Of a DNA stretch of 18,875 nucleotides, positions 1 through 7,750 are shown one piece after another. The translations under genes and the position numbers were made by a program. This DNA comes from an uncultured Candidatus Competibacteraceae bacterium (GTDB taxonomy: Bacteria; Pseudomonadota; Gammaproteobacteria; Competibacterales; Competibacteraceae). Under the pieces are notes generated by a model. It was not told where the DNA came from. It made no database searches and saw only the letters and a list, made by a program, of their open reading frames with translations. The stretch is taken from contig CALGOO010000176.1 in assembly GCA_937960715.1 (NCBI GenBank), positions 1 to 18,875 on the forward strand. Direction: 5' to 3'. Positions within the stretch are counted from its first letter, which is position 1. Each line of letters opens with the position of its first letter.

Positions 1-1123
1 CGCCGAAGGTCGGCGCCATGGCCTTGATCAGCGGGATCATGGTGGCGACGAAGGGAATATTGTCGATGATGGCCGACAGAATGGCCGAGGACCAGAGGAT
101 GACCATCGCGGTCGCGTTGAGGTTGCCGCCGGTCAGCGCCAGCATCTGGTCGGCCAGCAGCTTGAGCAGGCCGGTGCCGTCCACGCCATGCACCACGATG
201 AACAGGCCGACGAAGAAGAAGATGGTGATCCATTCCACTTCGTTGAAGGCGTCCAGAACATGCTTGCTCTGATGCTCGGCGTCGCGGCCCCAGTTGGCCA
301 GCAGCAGCAACAGCGCCGCCCCGGTCATGGCGACGGTGGCGGCTTCCAGGCCCAGGAAGCGCGCCCCGACGAAACCCGCCACCACCAGACCGATGACCAG
401 CAGGCATTGCCTGAGCAGCCGGGCATCGGTGATCGCCCCGTATTCGTCGAACTGCATCACCCGCTGGCGGTCGGCGTCGCTGGCCTTGAGACGCCGGCCC
501 CAGATGAGATAAATCGGCGCCAGCGTGGCCGCCATGATCACGAGAACGGCCGGGGCCAAGTTGACGGCAAAATCGTTGAAGGTCAGGCCGGTGGCGGAAC
601 CGATCATGATGTTGGGCGGGTCACCGATCAGGGTGGCGGTGCCGCCAATATTCGACGCGAAGATCATCGCGAACAGGTAGGGATACGGATCGATCTTGAG
701 TTCCTCGGTGATCAGCAACGTCACCGGCGCGACCAGCAACACCGTGGTCACGTTGTCCAGAAACGCCGAGGTGGTGGCGGTAACCAGCGAGATCATCACC
801 AAAATACCCCATGGATTGGCGTTGACCTTCTTGGCCGCCCAAATCGCCAGAAATTGGAAAATGCCCGACTGACGGGTGATGGCGACGATCAGCATCATCC
901 CGATCAGCAGGCCGATGGTGTTGAAGTCGATGCCGCGGATGGCGGCTTCCTGATTGAGGATGCCAAGAACGATCATCAAGCCCGCCGCCAGCAGCGAAAC
1001 GATGGCGCGGTTGATCTTCTCGGTCATCACCACCACGTAGGTGAGCGCGAACAGGAGAGCCGCCACCCACATCGGATTCAGACCGAACAGCACCGCCGAA
1101 GCGGCTTCACTGGAACCGTGCAT
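1..1123 (-). CDS. ArsB/NhaD-superfamily ion permease (SLC13-like), 3' end cut by window edge
   Basis: An integral membrane transporter of the ArsB/NhaD permease superfamily; about 374 N-terminal residues are visible and the C-terminus lies outside the window. The protein is a chain of hydrophobic helices. It carries two related DN motifs: SAFLDNVTTVLLVAP near residues 119-133, and SAIIDNIPFVATMIP near the visible end, as expected from the family's internal repeat. The segment ASNIGGTATLIGDPPNIMIG near residues 156-175 is a family hallmark. Members move Na+/H+, arsenite or organic and inorganic anions; the substrate cannot be read from sequence. The ATG is preceded by GGGGGAGAG at good distance and lies one base beyond the stop of the CBS-domain gene, so the two are probably translated together. 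The CBS protein could regulate this transporter (inference). Confidence 0.88.
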   Translation of the reverse strand, partial: MHGSSEAASAVLFGLNPMWVAALLFALTYVVVMTEKINRAIVSLLAAGLMIVLGILNQEAAIRGIDFNTIGLLIGMMLIVAITRQSGIFQFLAIWAAKKVNANPWGILVMISLVTATTSAFLDNVTTVLLVAPVTLLITEELKIDPYPYLFAMIFASNIGGTATLIGDPPNIMIGSATGLTFNDFAVNLAPAVLVIMAATLAPIYLIWGRRLKASDADRQRVMQFDEYGAITDARLLRQCLLVIGLVVAGFVGARFLGLEAATVAMTGAALLLLLANWGRDAEHQSKHVLDAFNEVEWITIFFFVGLFIVVHGVDGTGLLKLLADQMLALTGGNLNATAMVILWSSAILSAIIDNIPFVATMIPLIKAMAPTFG

Positions 1124-1124
1124 G

Positions 1125-1583
1125 TTACTTGCTCTCCCCCACCAGCTTTTCCAGGACATCCCAGAACGAGATGATGCCCTCCAACCGATTCGTTACCTTG
1201 TCCACCACCGGCACGCTGGTGGTGCGGCCGTGCAGCATCAGCAGCATGATTTCCATGGCATGGGTATCGGGGCGGGCAACTTCGTGGATGTTGATCCAGT
1301 TCTTCACCGGCTCGTCGCGGCGCCTGCCCAGACGCTGGGCCAAGTCCTCGACGCTTTCGGTCACGAAGGCCACGTTGTCCAACCCATGCTTGTCCAACAC
1401 CGCCTTGGGCAGGGTCAGCTTCAGCAGCGAGTAGACGCTGAACGTGCCCAGGTAGCGACCCTGCTCGTCCACCACCGGCAAATGGCGCAGGTGATGCTTG
1501 AGAATCCGCTCGGCGGCGGTCGCCACCGTATCGGTGGGCCGCAGCGTCATCGGATGGGGGTTCATGATGATATTGGCCTTCAT
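1125..1583 (-). CDS. CBS-domain pair protein
   Basis: A small soluble protein of 152 residues made almost entirely of two CBS motifs (a Bateman module), which usually bind adenine nucleotides and act as regulators. The first repeat includes MNPHPMTLRPTDTVATAAE and HLRHLPVVDEQGRYLGTFS. The second includes TTSVPVVDKVTNRLEGIISF followed by WDVLEKL. The chosen start gives the protein MKANIIMNP..., has AAGGA about 6 nt upstream, and overlaps the stop codon of the preceding Uma2 gene in an ATGA arrangement (1580-1583). A longer reading from 1646 exists in the same frame, but its extra 21 residues are unlike CBS sequence. Because the permease start follows this stop by one base, a role as sensor or regulator of that permease is the simplest inference. 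Confidence 0.88.
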   Translation of the reverse strand: MKANIIMNPHPMTLRPTDTVATAAERILKHHLRHLPVVDEQGRYLGTFSVYSLLKLTLPKAVLDKHGLDNVAFVTESVEDLAQRLGRRRDEPVKNWINIHEVARPDTHAMEIMLLMLHGRTTSVPVVDKVTNRLEGIISFWDVLEKLVGESK

Positions 1584-2200
1584 ACAAGGTCCTTGGTCGG
1601 AAGAGAAGACGGCGGAATGGTCGACTCCTGAAACACCAGTCCCCATTCGATCAGCAAGTCAGGAAACAGGCCGGCCGCCAGCGTTCCCCTGGTTTCGTGA
1701 ATGACGGGTTTGCCATAACACCCGTCGGCGCTCAAAGTGTAGACGATGACGACGTGATCGGTGGGATGCACCAGCCAAACCTCGCGCACGCCGGCCCGTT
1801 CGTAGGCCGCGAGTTTCTGAATCTGATCCTTGGCAGCGGTACTGGGCGACAATACCTCGATCACCCAATCCGGCGCGCCGCGACAGCCGCGTTCGTCCAG
1901 CTTGGTCGGGTCGCAAACGACCGAGATGTCGGGTTGCACCACCGTGGTCACCTCGTCGTCGACCTCGTTCCCGCGCGGCAGGCGCACGTCGAAAGGCGCG
2001 ACGAAGGGCCGGCAGGGCTTGCCGCGCAAAAACAGGCTGATCTGCACGAATAGCTCACCAACTACCGTTTGATGAGCCAAGCCGGGCGCGGCCATGGCGT
2101 AAGCCTCGCCATCGATCAATTCCCAGCGCTCGTCGTCCGGCCAGCCGCGGTAATCGGCGTAGGTGAAAATCGTTGTTGGTTTGCGCAAAGGTTGTCCCAT
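1580..2200 (-). CDS. Uma2-family (DUF820) PD-(D/E)XK nuclease-fold protein
   Basis: This 206-residue protein matches the Uma2/DUF820 family, which has a restriction-endonuclease-like fold and mostly unknown function. Recognisable segments are TYADYRGWPDDERWELIDGE near the N-terminus, VVQPDISVVCDPTKLDERG, PDWVIEVLSPSTAAKDQIQK and YERAGVREVWLVHP. The Asp of QPD, the Glu of IEVLSPS and the Lys of IQKLAAYE are the likely active-site set. The start has GAGGAG about 8 nt upstream. It follows the tautomerase gene after 34 nt, and its TGA overlaps the ATG of the CBS gene. Such genes often occur in many copies in bacteria with complex life styles; nothing ties this one to a mobile element. Confidence 0.87.
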   Translation of the reverse strand: MGQPLRKPTTIFTYADYRGWPDDERWELIDGEAYAMAAPGLAHQTVVGELFVQISLFLRGKPCRPFVAPFDVRLPRGNEVDDEVTTVVQPDISVVCDPTKLDERGCRGAPDWVIEVLSPSTAAKDQIQKLAAYERAGVREVWLVHPTDHVVIVYTLSADGCYGKPVIHETRGTLAAGLFPDLLIEWGLVFQESTIPPSSLPTKDLV

Positions 2201-2234
2201 GGTGGACGCTCCTCATGATGTGGATCGATGAAAT

Positions 2235-2582
2235 CTAGCCAAACGTCCCTTTGTTCCAACCCCAATTCTCGGCGCTGACGCTGGTGAAACCGAGGTAGAC
2301 CCGGTCGGGCGGGATGCCGAGTTGCTCCTGAAGCAAGGCGCAAACGCGCTCGGACAGTTTGCGGTTCACCTCGCGGTTCAAGCCACCGATGCTGCGCAGG
2401 TCGGCGTAAGCGGCGGGACCCTCGACGCCGCCCATCAGCATCGCCGCCTCGTTGACGGTGACCATGACGTAGCGTTCCGGTTTGCCGATGCACTCGGCGA
2501 CGATTTTCGAGAGCGGCGCGAGCAGGTCGTAACGCTGCTGATTGGAAAGACGCGCCGAGGTTTGCAGGGCAAGCAGGGGCAT
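2235..2582 (-). CDS. MIF / phenylpyruvate tautomerase-like protein
   Basis: This 115-residue protein has the length of the macrophage migration inhibitory factor (MIF) family and matches it throughout. Landmarks are an N-terminal Met-Pro (Pro, exposed after Met removal, is the catalytic base in the family), GKPERYVMVTVN near residues 33-44, LRSIGGLNREVNRKLSE near 62-78, and PPDRVYLGFTSVSAENWGWN near 91-110 ending in KGTFG. The Cys-x-x-Cys stretch found in human MIF is replaced by non-cysteine residues (PAAYADL), so thiol-oxidoreductase activity is unlikely while tautomerase activity is plausible. The ATG has GGAGG 7 nt upstream; a longer in-frame reading to 2834 would cross the palindromes and is rejected. 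It is the first gene of the four-gene minus-strand operon. Confidence 0.9.
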   Translation of the reverse strand: MPLLALQTSARLSNQQRYDLLAPLSKIVAECIGKPERYVMVTVNEAAMLMGGVEGPAAYADLRSIGGLNREVNRKLSERVCALLQEQLGIPPDRVYLGFTSVSAENWGWNKGTFG

Positions 2583-2647
2583 GGAACAACCTCCAGGGTG
2601 GGGAGTGGAACGATGGGAAATGGAAACCCGGTGGCGGGCGGGCGGCG

Positions 2648-2669
2648 GAATATTCCACGTGGAATATTC
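2648..2669. repeat. Palindrome 1, parS-like
   Basis: The core AATATTCCACGTGGAATATT (2649-2668) is a perfect 20-bp palindrome, and one further G/C pair makes 22 bp. The inner 16 bases TATTCCACGTGGAATA differ from the parS-type sequence TGTTCCACGTGGAACA at two symmetric positions. The arms themselves contain GGAATATTCC, also a palindrome. It lies 65 bp upstream of the tautomerase start. It may be a ParB-type or repressor binding site, or a dispersed genomic repeat. Confidence 0.85.
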
Positions 2670-2704
2670 TGACCCCGTAATTTCAGAACAGCATGGGACG
2701 AGAG

Positions 2705-2724
2705 AATATTCCACGTGGAATATT
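2705..2724. repeat. Palindrome 2, parS-like, identical core to palindrome 1
   Basis: This second perfect copy of AATATTCCACGTGGAATATT has its centre 56 bp from the centre of the first. The 35 bp between the copies are not repeated. Two identical 20-bp palindromes this close are not chance; a paired operator or binding-site cluster is likely. It lies 148 bp before the first gene of the DAB-like operon. Confidence 0.85.
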
Positions 2725-2725
2725 G

Positions 2726-2738
2726 GGAGCGTTGCTCC
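2726..2738. repeat. Short hairpin next to palindrome 2
   Basis: GGAGC-GTT-GCTCC forms a 5-bp stem with a 3-nt loop directly after the second palindrome. There is no T-run, so it is not a rho-independent terminator. It could be incidental. Confidence 0.3.
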
Positions 2739-2872
2739 TCCCGATTGGCCTGGACCAATCCCTTGGTTCGCCGCGCCGAGAAAGCCTATCCCGCCCTTAC
2801 CGGGAATGCGGGTATCATTACGAACGCTATCCATCGTCCTGATCCGCCCTTCGCTCCAACGGATTCTAACAA

Positions 2873-4339
2873 ATGCGAATGCTTAGCCTCATTCTGTGGG
2901 CCCCGTTCTTTGGCGCGGTCCTGGTCGCCCTGCTGCCGGCGGCCCAGCCGCGTCTCATCCGCGCCGTCGCCCTGTTTCACGCCGGATTGGCCCTGGCGCT
3001 GGCCTGGAGCCTGATCGCCGCGTTCGACCGGACCACGGCGGCGATTCAATTCGCGGAGCAGGTGGTGTGGAGTCCCACCCTGGGGGTTTCCTACGCGCTG
3101 GGCGTGGATGGGCTGTCCCTGCCGATGGTGCTGCTGGCCACCCTGCTCACCGTCGTGGCCCTGCTGGCCTCGGAATCGGTGACCAGCCGGGTCAAGGGCT
3201 ACCACGCCTGGCTGCTGATCCTGGAATTCGCCATGCTCGGCGTGTTCATGGCCCAGGACTGGACCCTGTTCTTCATGTTCTGGGAATTGACCCTGATTCC
3301 GCTGTTTTTCCTCATCGACCTGTGGGGCGGGGAAAAACGGCACGCCGCCAGCCTCAGCTTCGTCCTGTACACCATGGGCGGAGCGATCTTCATCCTGATC
3401 GGCCTCATCATGGCCTACCGGAGCACGCCGACGCCCTCGTTCGCCATGGCCGCCATCGCCCAGGCGGCGGCCAGCCTGCCCCGCGACCAGCAGGTGTTGC
3501 TGCTGCTGGCGTTCCTGGTCGGCTTCGGGGTCAAGATTCCCATTTTCCCGCTGCACGGCTGGCTGCCGTTGGCCCACGTCGAAGCGCCCAGCCCGGTCAG
3601 CATCCTGCTCTCCGGCGTGTTGCTCAAGATGGGCGCCTACGGTCTGCTGCGGGTCGTGCCGATGTTGCCGGAGGCGACTCTGTTGTTGCAGCCGTTGCTG
3701 GTCGGCATCGCCCTGGCCAGCATTCTTTACGGCGGATTGCTGGCCTGGCGGCAGAGCGATTTGAAAGCGATGATCGCCTATTCCTCGATCAGCCACATGG
3801 GCGTGGTGTTGCTGGGGCTGTCGGCCTTGAACGAGACCGGCTTGATGGGCGCCACCCTGCAAATGACCGCCCACGGCCTGATCGCCGGCGCGCTGTTCCT
3901 GGTGATCGGCCTGCTGTACGAGCGCACTCACAGCCGCGAACTGGCCGATTACGGCGCGCTGGCGCGGATCACGCCCGGCTTCACCCTGCTGATCACCCTG
4001 GCCCTGCTCGCCTCGATGGGAATGCCCGGCCTGGCCGGCTTCGTGGCCGAACTGCACGCCCTGCTCGGCGGCTTCGAGCGGTGGGGGTGGCTGATGCTGT
4101 TGATGAGTCTCGGCGTGCTGGTGAGCGCGGCCTACGCGATTCGCGCCATGGGCCAGTTGTTCACCGGTCCGCCGCGCCCGGAACTGGCCGGACTTCCCGA
4201 CCTGCGGCCGCGCGAGTGGGCGGCGGCGGCTCCGTTGATGGCGGGACTACTGGTCCTGGGGCTGCAACCCGCGTTCGCCACGGAGCTGATGAACGTCACG
4301 GTCGCGCGGTTGAGCGCCGTCTTCGCTCGGCTGCCGTAG
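2873..4339 (+). CDS. NuoM/MrpD-like antiporter-like subunit (first gene of DAB-like locus)
   Basis: An inner-membrane protein of 488 residues with about 14 hydrophobic segments, homologous to complex I subunit NuoM and Mrp antiporter subunits. The charged residues of the proton path are present: Glu138 in FMFWELTLIP, Lys221 in GFGVKIPIFPLHGWLP, Lys252 in LLKMGAYGLLR, His334 in QMTAHGL and Glu393 in GFVAEL. No NADH-binding or quinone-module genes are near, so it is not part of a standard complex I. DabA starts 9 nt after its stop, which makes it a likely partner in an ion-driven Ci transporter. The start is bounded by an in-frame TAA at 2867; ATG at 2873 or 2879 is possible and neither has a clear ribosome binding site. 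Confidence 0.9.
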   Translation: MRMLSLILWAPFFGAVLVALLPAAQPRLIRAVALFHAGLALALAWSLIAAFDRTTAAIQFAEQVVWSPTLGVSYALGVDGLSLPMVLLATLLTVVALLASESVTSRVKGYHAWLLILEFAMLGVFMAQDWTLFFMFWELTLIPLFFLIDLWGGEKRHAASLSFVLYTMGGAIFILIGLIMAYRSTPTPSFAMAAIAQAAASLPRDQQVLLLLAFLVGFGVKIPIFPLHGWLPLAHVEAPSPVSILLSGVLLKMGAYGLLRVVPMLPEATLLLQPLLVGIALASILYGGLLAWRQSDLKAMIAYSSISHMGVVLLGLSALNETGLMGATLQMTAHGLIAGALFLVIGLLYERTHSRELADYGALARITPGFTLLITLALLASMGMPGLAGFVAELHALLGGFERWGWLMLLMSLGVLVSAAYAIRAMGQLFTGPPRPELAGLPDLRPREWAAAAPLMAGLLVLGLQPAFATELMNVTVARLSAVFARLP

Positions 4340-4348
4340 GAGAACGCC

Positions 4349-7300
4349 ATGTCCGCGACGACCCATCGGGATCCCGCCGGCGTGTCCCAGTCACCGCCGG
4401 GCGATCCGCGCCAGATCATCGAACAGATCGTGGCGCATCTCGACCATGTAGTGCCCGGCCAGGCGCCGATCCTCAATTTCGTCCATCACAATACGCTGCA
4501 CGGCTACCAGCATCTGCCCTTCGAGGAGGCGCTGGCGGCTTTCGAACGGCTGACCGGAATTCGCGCCTATTGGCCGGAGGAAGAATTCCGTAAGCAGTAC
4601 CGGGCTGGCCGGATCACCGACGCGGATTTGACGGCGGTCCTGGCCGAACGCGCCGAATTGCGGGCCGGCGCCACGCTGGTTCGCCTGGGCGAGCGGGAAA
4701 TCGGTCGCGGCGAGGTGTTGCGAATCTCCCTGGTCCACGGCGTGGACGCCCTGACGCCCAGCCAGCTCGTCTGGCGGATGGAAGAACTCGACGCCACCCA
4801 CCGGTTCCTGGAGGATGTCCCAGAGACCATGCGCCAGCGGTTGCTGGAAACCGCCGCGCGGGACGGCGTGACCGGCGAGCGGGACGCCGTGGAGGATCTG
4901 TGGCGGGCCTGTCTGGAAGTCTTTCACTTGCCCGCCGACGGTCTTCATCCCGAGGAACTGGTGGACTTGCAGTTGAACCTGGCGAAGTCTCTGCTGGCGC
5001 GGTTCAAGGCGCAGGACGCGGCGGACGAACGGGAACCGGTCACGCATCAGCACATGCGGGCGGAAGCGGCGGTGCTGGTCGAGCGACTGTTCGCGGACGT
5101 GGGCGTGGGCGTCACGCTATGCGGGTTGCTGCGGACCCTCACCGGCCAAGATCTGCTGGATCGGGTGCGCCCCGTCCTCATCCGCCTGTGCGCCGCCCAT
5201 CTCGACGAAGGGTTGGCCGCGTGGCGGCTGCCCGGGCGGGCCGAAGGGCTGTACGCGGCCTGGCGGCGGCTGGCGGGCGGCGACCTGGCCTGGACCTTCG
5301 CGGGACTGTCCGACTGGCGCGCGGCGCTGGCCCGCTGGCCGGAAGATCCGGTCGAGGCCATCGCCGCTGAACTTCGCCGGCTGGGCCTGCCCGAATCGCG
5401 CTGGGAAGGCTATCTCACCCGCCTGGCCCTGGAATTGCCGGGCTGGTCCGGGATGGTGAACTGGCGCCACCAGCATCCTCATTACCCGGCCAACCGGGAA
5501 AGCCCGGTCGCACTCACCGATTATCTGGCGGTGCGGTTGGGTCTCGATGGCCTGTGGATCGAGCGCCTGTGCCGCGAAACCTGGGGGCTGGAAGGCGCGT
5601 TGCCGGCGCTGCGCGCTTATTTCACCGCGCGTCCGGCGGAGGCGCTGGTCCGGCACGCGCTCCACGAAGGACGCTTGCCCGAATATCTGGCCAGTCGAGC
5701 GCGGGCGTTGACCGAGGCGGGAAAATCTCCCTCACCCCCAGCCCCTCTCCCACCCGGGGAGAGGGAAGCCAACCACCCTCACCCCCAACTCCTCTCCCAA
5801 AGGGAGAGGGGGATCGAGGAATCCACGTCAGCCGTCTGGGACACCCTCGCCGACATGATCTGGACCTGGCGGCACAGTCCGGCGGCGGCGGAATCCGATG
5901 CGCCGACGGTCCACGGCAACGCCTGGCGGCTGTTCCGGCTGACCCAGAATCTCGGCCTGGCTGGCGGCGAACTGCGCGCGCTGGCTCCGGCAGCGATTGA
6001 ACGCCTGCTGGCGACACTGGACGAGCCACCGGCCAGCCTGCGCGGCGCGATCTGGCTGTGCGCCTACGAGCGCCACTATCGGGAGGCGTTGCTCAACGCG
6101 CTGGCGAACAACCACGGGCGCGGGCGCTGGGCCACGCGCGAGCAACGGCCGCAAGCCCAGGTGATCTTCTGCATCGACGACCGAGAGGAAGGCTTCCGCC
6201 GCCACCTGGAAGAATTGAATCCGCGTATCGAGACGCTGGGCGCGGCCGGTTTCTTCGGCGTGGCGATCAACTGGCGCGGTCTGGACGACCATGAGGTCAC
6301 CCCGCTTTGCCCGGTGGTGGTCACGCCCACCCACGAGGTGCGCGAGGTGGCGCGGCCCGGAACCGAAACCCAAATCGCCCAACACGACCGGCGGCGCACG
6401 CTGCGCGACCGGCTGCGGACCCTGCTGCCGGAACTGCGGCGCAATCTGCTGTCGTCGTTCCCACTGATCGACCTGCTAGCGCCGGGCGCGTTGCTGGCGC
6501 TGGCGAGCAAGGTGCTGGCCCCGCTCCCTCAGGCGCGGTTCGCGGAAGCCGTCGCCGCGTGGTGGACACCGCCACCGCTCACCCAGGTCGCGGTTACAAC
6601 GTCCGACCCTGCCGCCCCAGCCACGCCGGAAAACCCACGGCTAGGTTTCACCGACGCCGAGCAGGCCGACCGAGTCGCCGCCCTGTTGCGGAACGTCGGC
6701 TTGACCGCGCAATTCGCGCCGGTGGTGGCGCTGATGGGCCACGGCTCGATGAGCCAGAACAATCCGCACCTGGCCGCCTACGACTGCGGAGCGTGCAGCG
6801 GCCGTCACGGCGGCCCGAACGCCCGCGTTTTCGCCGCCATGGCCAACCGCCCGACGGTGCGGGCGCTGCTGGCCGAGCGCGGGATTCACATCCCGGCCGA
6901 TACCGGGTTCATCGGGGCCGAACACAACACCTGCGACGAGGAGATCACCTTCTACGATCTGGACGACCTGCCGGCCGAAGCGAAAACGGCGCTGGCGGTG
7001 TTGCGCCGGGATCTGGACCAGGCGTGCGCCCTGTCGGCTCACGAACGCTGTCGTCGCCTGGCCTCGGCCCCGCGCCATCCGACGCCAGCCCAAGCCCTGC
7101 GCCACATCGTCGGCCGCGCCCGCGATTTCAGCCAGGCCCGACCGGAACTGGGCCACGCCACCAACGCCGCCGCGCTGGTCGGCCGGCGTTCGATGAGCCA
7201 GGGCCTGTTCCTGGACCGGCGCGCGTTCCTGATTTCCTACGACCCGACCCAGGACCCCGAAGGGACCGTGCTGGAGGGCATCCTGCTGGCGGTGGGACCG

Positions 7301-7750
7301 GTCGGCGCCGGCATCAACCTGGAATACTACTTTTCCACCGTGAACAACGAACGGCTTGGTTGCGGCACCAAATTGCCGCACAACGTCACCGGGCTATTCG
7401 CGGTGATGGAGGGCGCGAGCAGCGACCTGCGCACCGGACTACCCAGACAGATGATCGAGATTCACGAACCGCTGCGCCTGCAGATCGTGGTCGAGGCCCG
7501 CACCGAGGTACTGGCCGCCATTTACGGCCGCCAGCCGTCGCTGCGGGAATTGATCGGCAACGAATGGATTCATCTGATCGCCAAGGACCCCGACAGCGGG
7601 GAATTCGCGCTCTTCGATCCGGCGCGGGGGTTCGTCCCCTGGACCCGTCCGGTCCAGCCGTTGCCCGAACGCGCCCGGTCGGGCGATTGGTACCGGGGGC
7701 ATACCGGCCCGCTGCCGCCGGCCCGCGTTGGAGGAAGCGGCCATGTTTGA
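4349..7750 (+). CDS. dabA: DabA-like inorganic carbon transporter subunit (DUF2309/UPF0753), long form
   Basis: A large, mostly soluble protein of 1133 residues of the DUF2309 family. In characterised systems DabA is a zinc-binding, beta-carbonic-anhydrase-like protein that works with membrane protein DabB to accumulate inorganic carbon. The expected ligands are visible: Cys608 and Asp610 in VIFCIDDREEGFRRHLEEL, His798 in LMGHGSMSQNNP and Cys813 in AYDCGACSGRHGG. The His-Cys spacing of 15 equals that of the Halothiobacillus protein as I recall it (His524, Cys539). It is much longer than that protein, with about 250 extra residues before the first ligand. Residues about 461-488 are encoded by two REP-like repeats inserted in frame. 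The start has AGGAG overlapping the stop of the preceding gene, 6 nt from the ATG. Confidence 0.92.
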   Translation: MSATTHRDPAGVSQSPPGDPRQIIEQIVAHLDHVVPGQAPILNFVHHNTLHGYQHLPFEEALAAFERLTGIRAYWPEEEFRKQYRAGRITDADLTAVLAERAELRAGATLVRLGEREIGRGEVLRISLVHGVDALTPSQLVWRMEELDATHRFLEDVPETMRQRLLETAARDGVTGERDAVEDLWRACLEVFHLPADGLHPEELVDLQLNLAKSLLARFKAQDAADEREPVTHQHMRAEAAVLVERLFADVGVGVTLCGLLRTLTGQDLLDRVRPVLIRLCAAHLDEGLAAWRLPGRAEGLYAAWRRLAGGDLAWTFAGLSDWRAALARWPEDPVEAIAAELRRLGLPESRWEGYLTRLALELPGWSGMVNWRHQHPHYPANRESPVALTDYLAVRLGLDGLWIERLCRETWGLEGALPALRAYFTARPAEALVRHALHEGRLPEYLASRARALTEAGKSPSPPAPLPPGEREANHPHPQLLSQRERGIEESTSAVWDTLADMIWTWRHSPAAAESDAPTVHGNAWRLFRLTQNLGLAGGELRALAPAAIERLLATLDEPPASLRGAIWLCAYERHYREALLNALANNHGRGRWATREQRPQAQVIFCIDDREEGFRRHLEELNPRIETLGAAGFFGVAINWRGLDDHEVTPLCPVVVTPTHEVREVARPGTETQIAQHDRRRTLRDRLRTLLPELRRNLLSSFPLIDLLAPGALLALASKVLAPLPQARFAEAVAAWWTPPPLTQVAVTTSDPAAPATPENPRLGFTDAEQADRVAALLRNVGLTAQFAPVVALMGHGSMSQNNPHLAAYDCGACSGRHGGPNARVFAAMANRPTVRALLAERGIHIPADTGFIGAEHNTCDEEITFYDLDDLPAEAKTALAVLRRDLDQACALSAHERCRRLASAPRHPTPAQALRHIVGRARDFSQARPELGHATNAAALVGRRSMSQGLFLDRRAFLISYDPTQDPEGTVLEGILLAVGPVGAGINLEYYFSTVNNERLGCGTKLPHNVTGLFAVMEGASSDLRTGLPRQMIEIHEPLRLQIVVEARTEVLAAIYGRQPSLRELIGNEWIHLIAKDPDSGEFALFDPARGFVPWTRPVQPLPERARSGDWYRGHTGPLPPARVGGSGHV
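5729..5765. repeat. REP-like palindromic repeat unit 1, in frame inside dabA
   Basis: The unit starts CCCTCACCCCCAG, continues CCCCTCTCCC and closes with GGGGAGAGGG, so the right half can fold as a hairpin with a 3-5 nt loop. This sequence type is a widespread intergenic repeat in gammaproteobacterial genomes. Here it lies within the coding frame and encodes a Pro-rich stretch of the form PSPPAPLPPGERE. Confidence 0.85.
5776..5812. repeat. REP-like palindromic repeat unit 2, in frame inside dabA
   Basis: This is a second copy in the same orientation, 10 bp after the first. It starts CCCTCACCCCCAA, continues CTCCTCTCCC and, after AAA, closes with GGGAGAGGGGG. It encodes a segment reading PHPQLLSQRERG. 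Both copies keep the DabA frame open. There is no T-run, so termination is not expected. Confidence 0.85.

Larger units (their letters stand above)
2583..2872. other. Divergent intergenic region between tautomerase operon and DAB-like operon
   Basis: These 290 bases separate two divergently transcribed operons and should hold both promoters. They contain the two 20-bp palindromes listed separately, a short hairpin (2726-2738) and a GATTGG...CCAATC inverted repeat (2743-2760). A TATCAT box exists at about 2814-2819, but no acceptable -35 box stands 16-18 bp before it. No promoter is therefore called. No small gene with a ribosome binding site was seen. Confidence 0.7.

Noticed and set aside
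188..1174. Long open frame on the plus strand rich in Gln, Arg, Gly and His
   Set aside because: It is antisense to the permease gene, has no family resemblance and the composition of a GC-rich shadow frame.
2798..2819. TATCAT as -10 box for the DAB-like operon
   Set aside because: No acceptable -35 hexamer lies 16-18 bp upstream.
2786..4057. 423-residue minus-strand open frame rich in Gln and Gly
   Set aside because: It lies opposite the clear NuoM-like gene, is low-complexity and has no ribosome binding site; a shadow frame.
5729..5812. Possible CRISPR-like or terminator structure
   Set aside because: There are only two copies with a 10-bp spacer, no T-run follows the hairpins, and the frame of dabA stays open, so a captured REP-like doublet explains it better.
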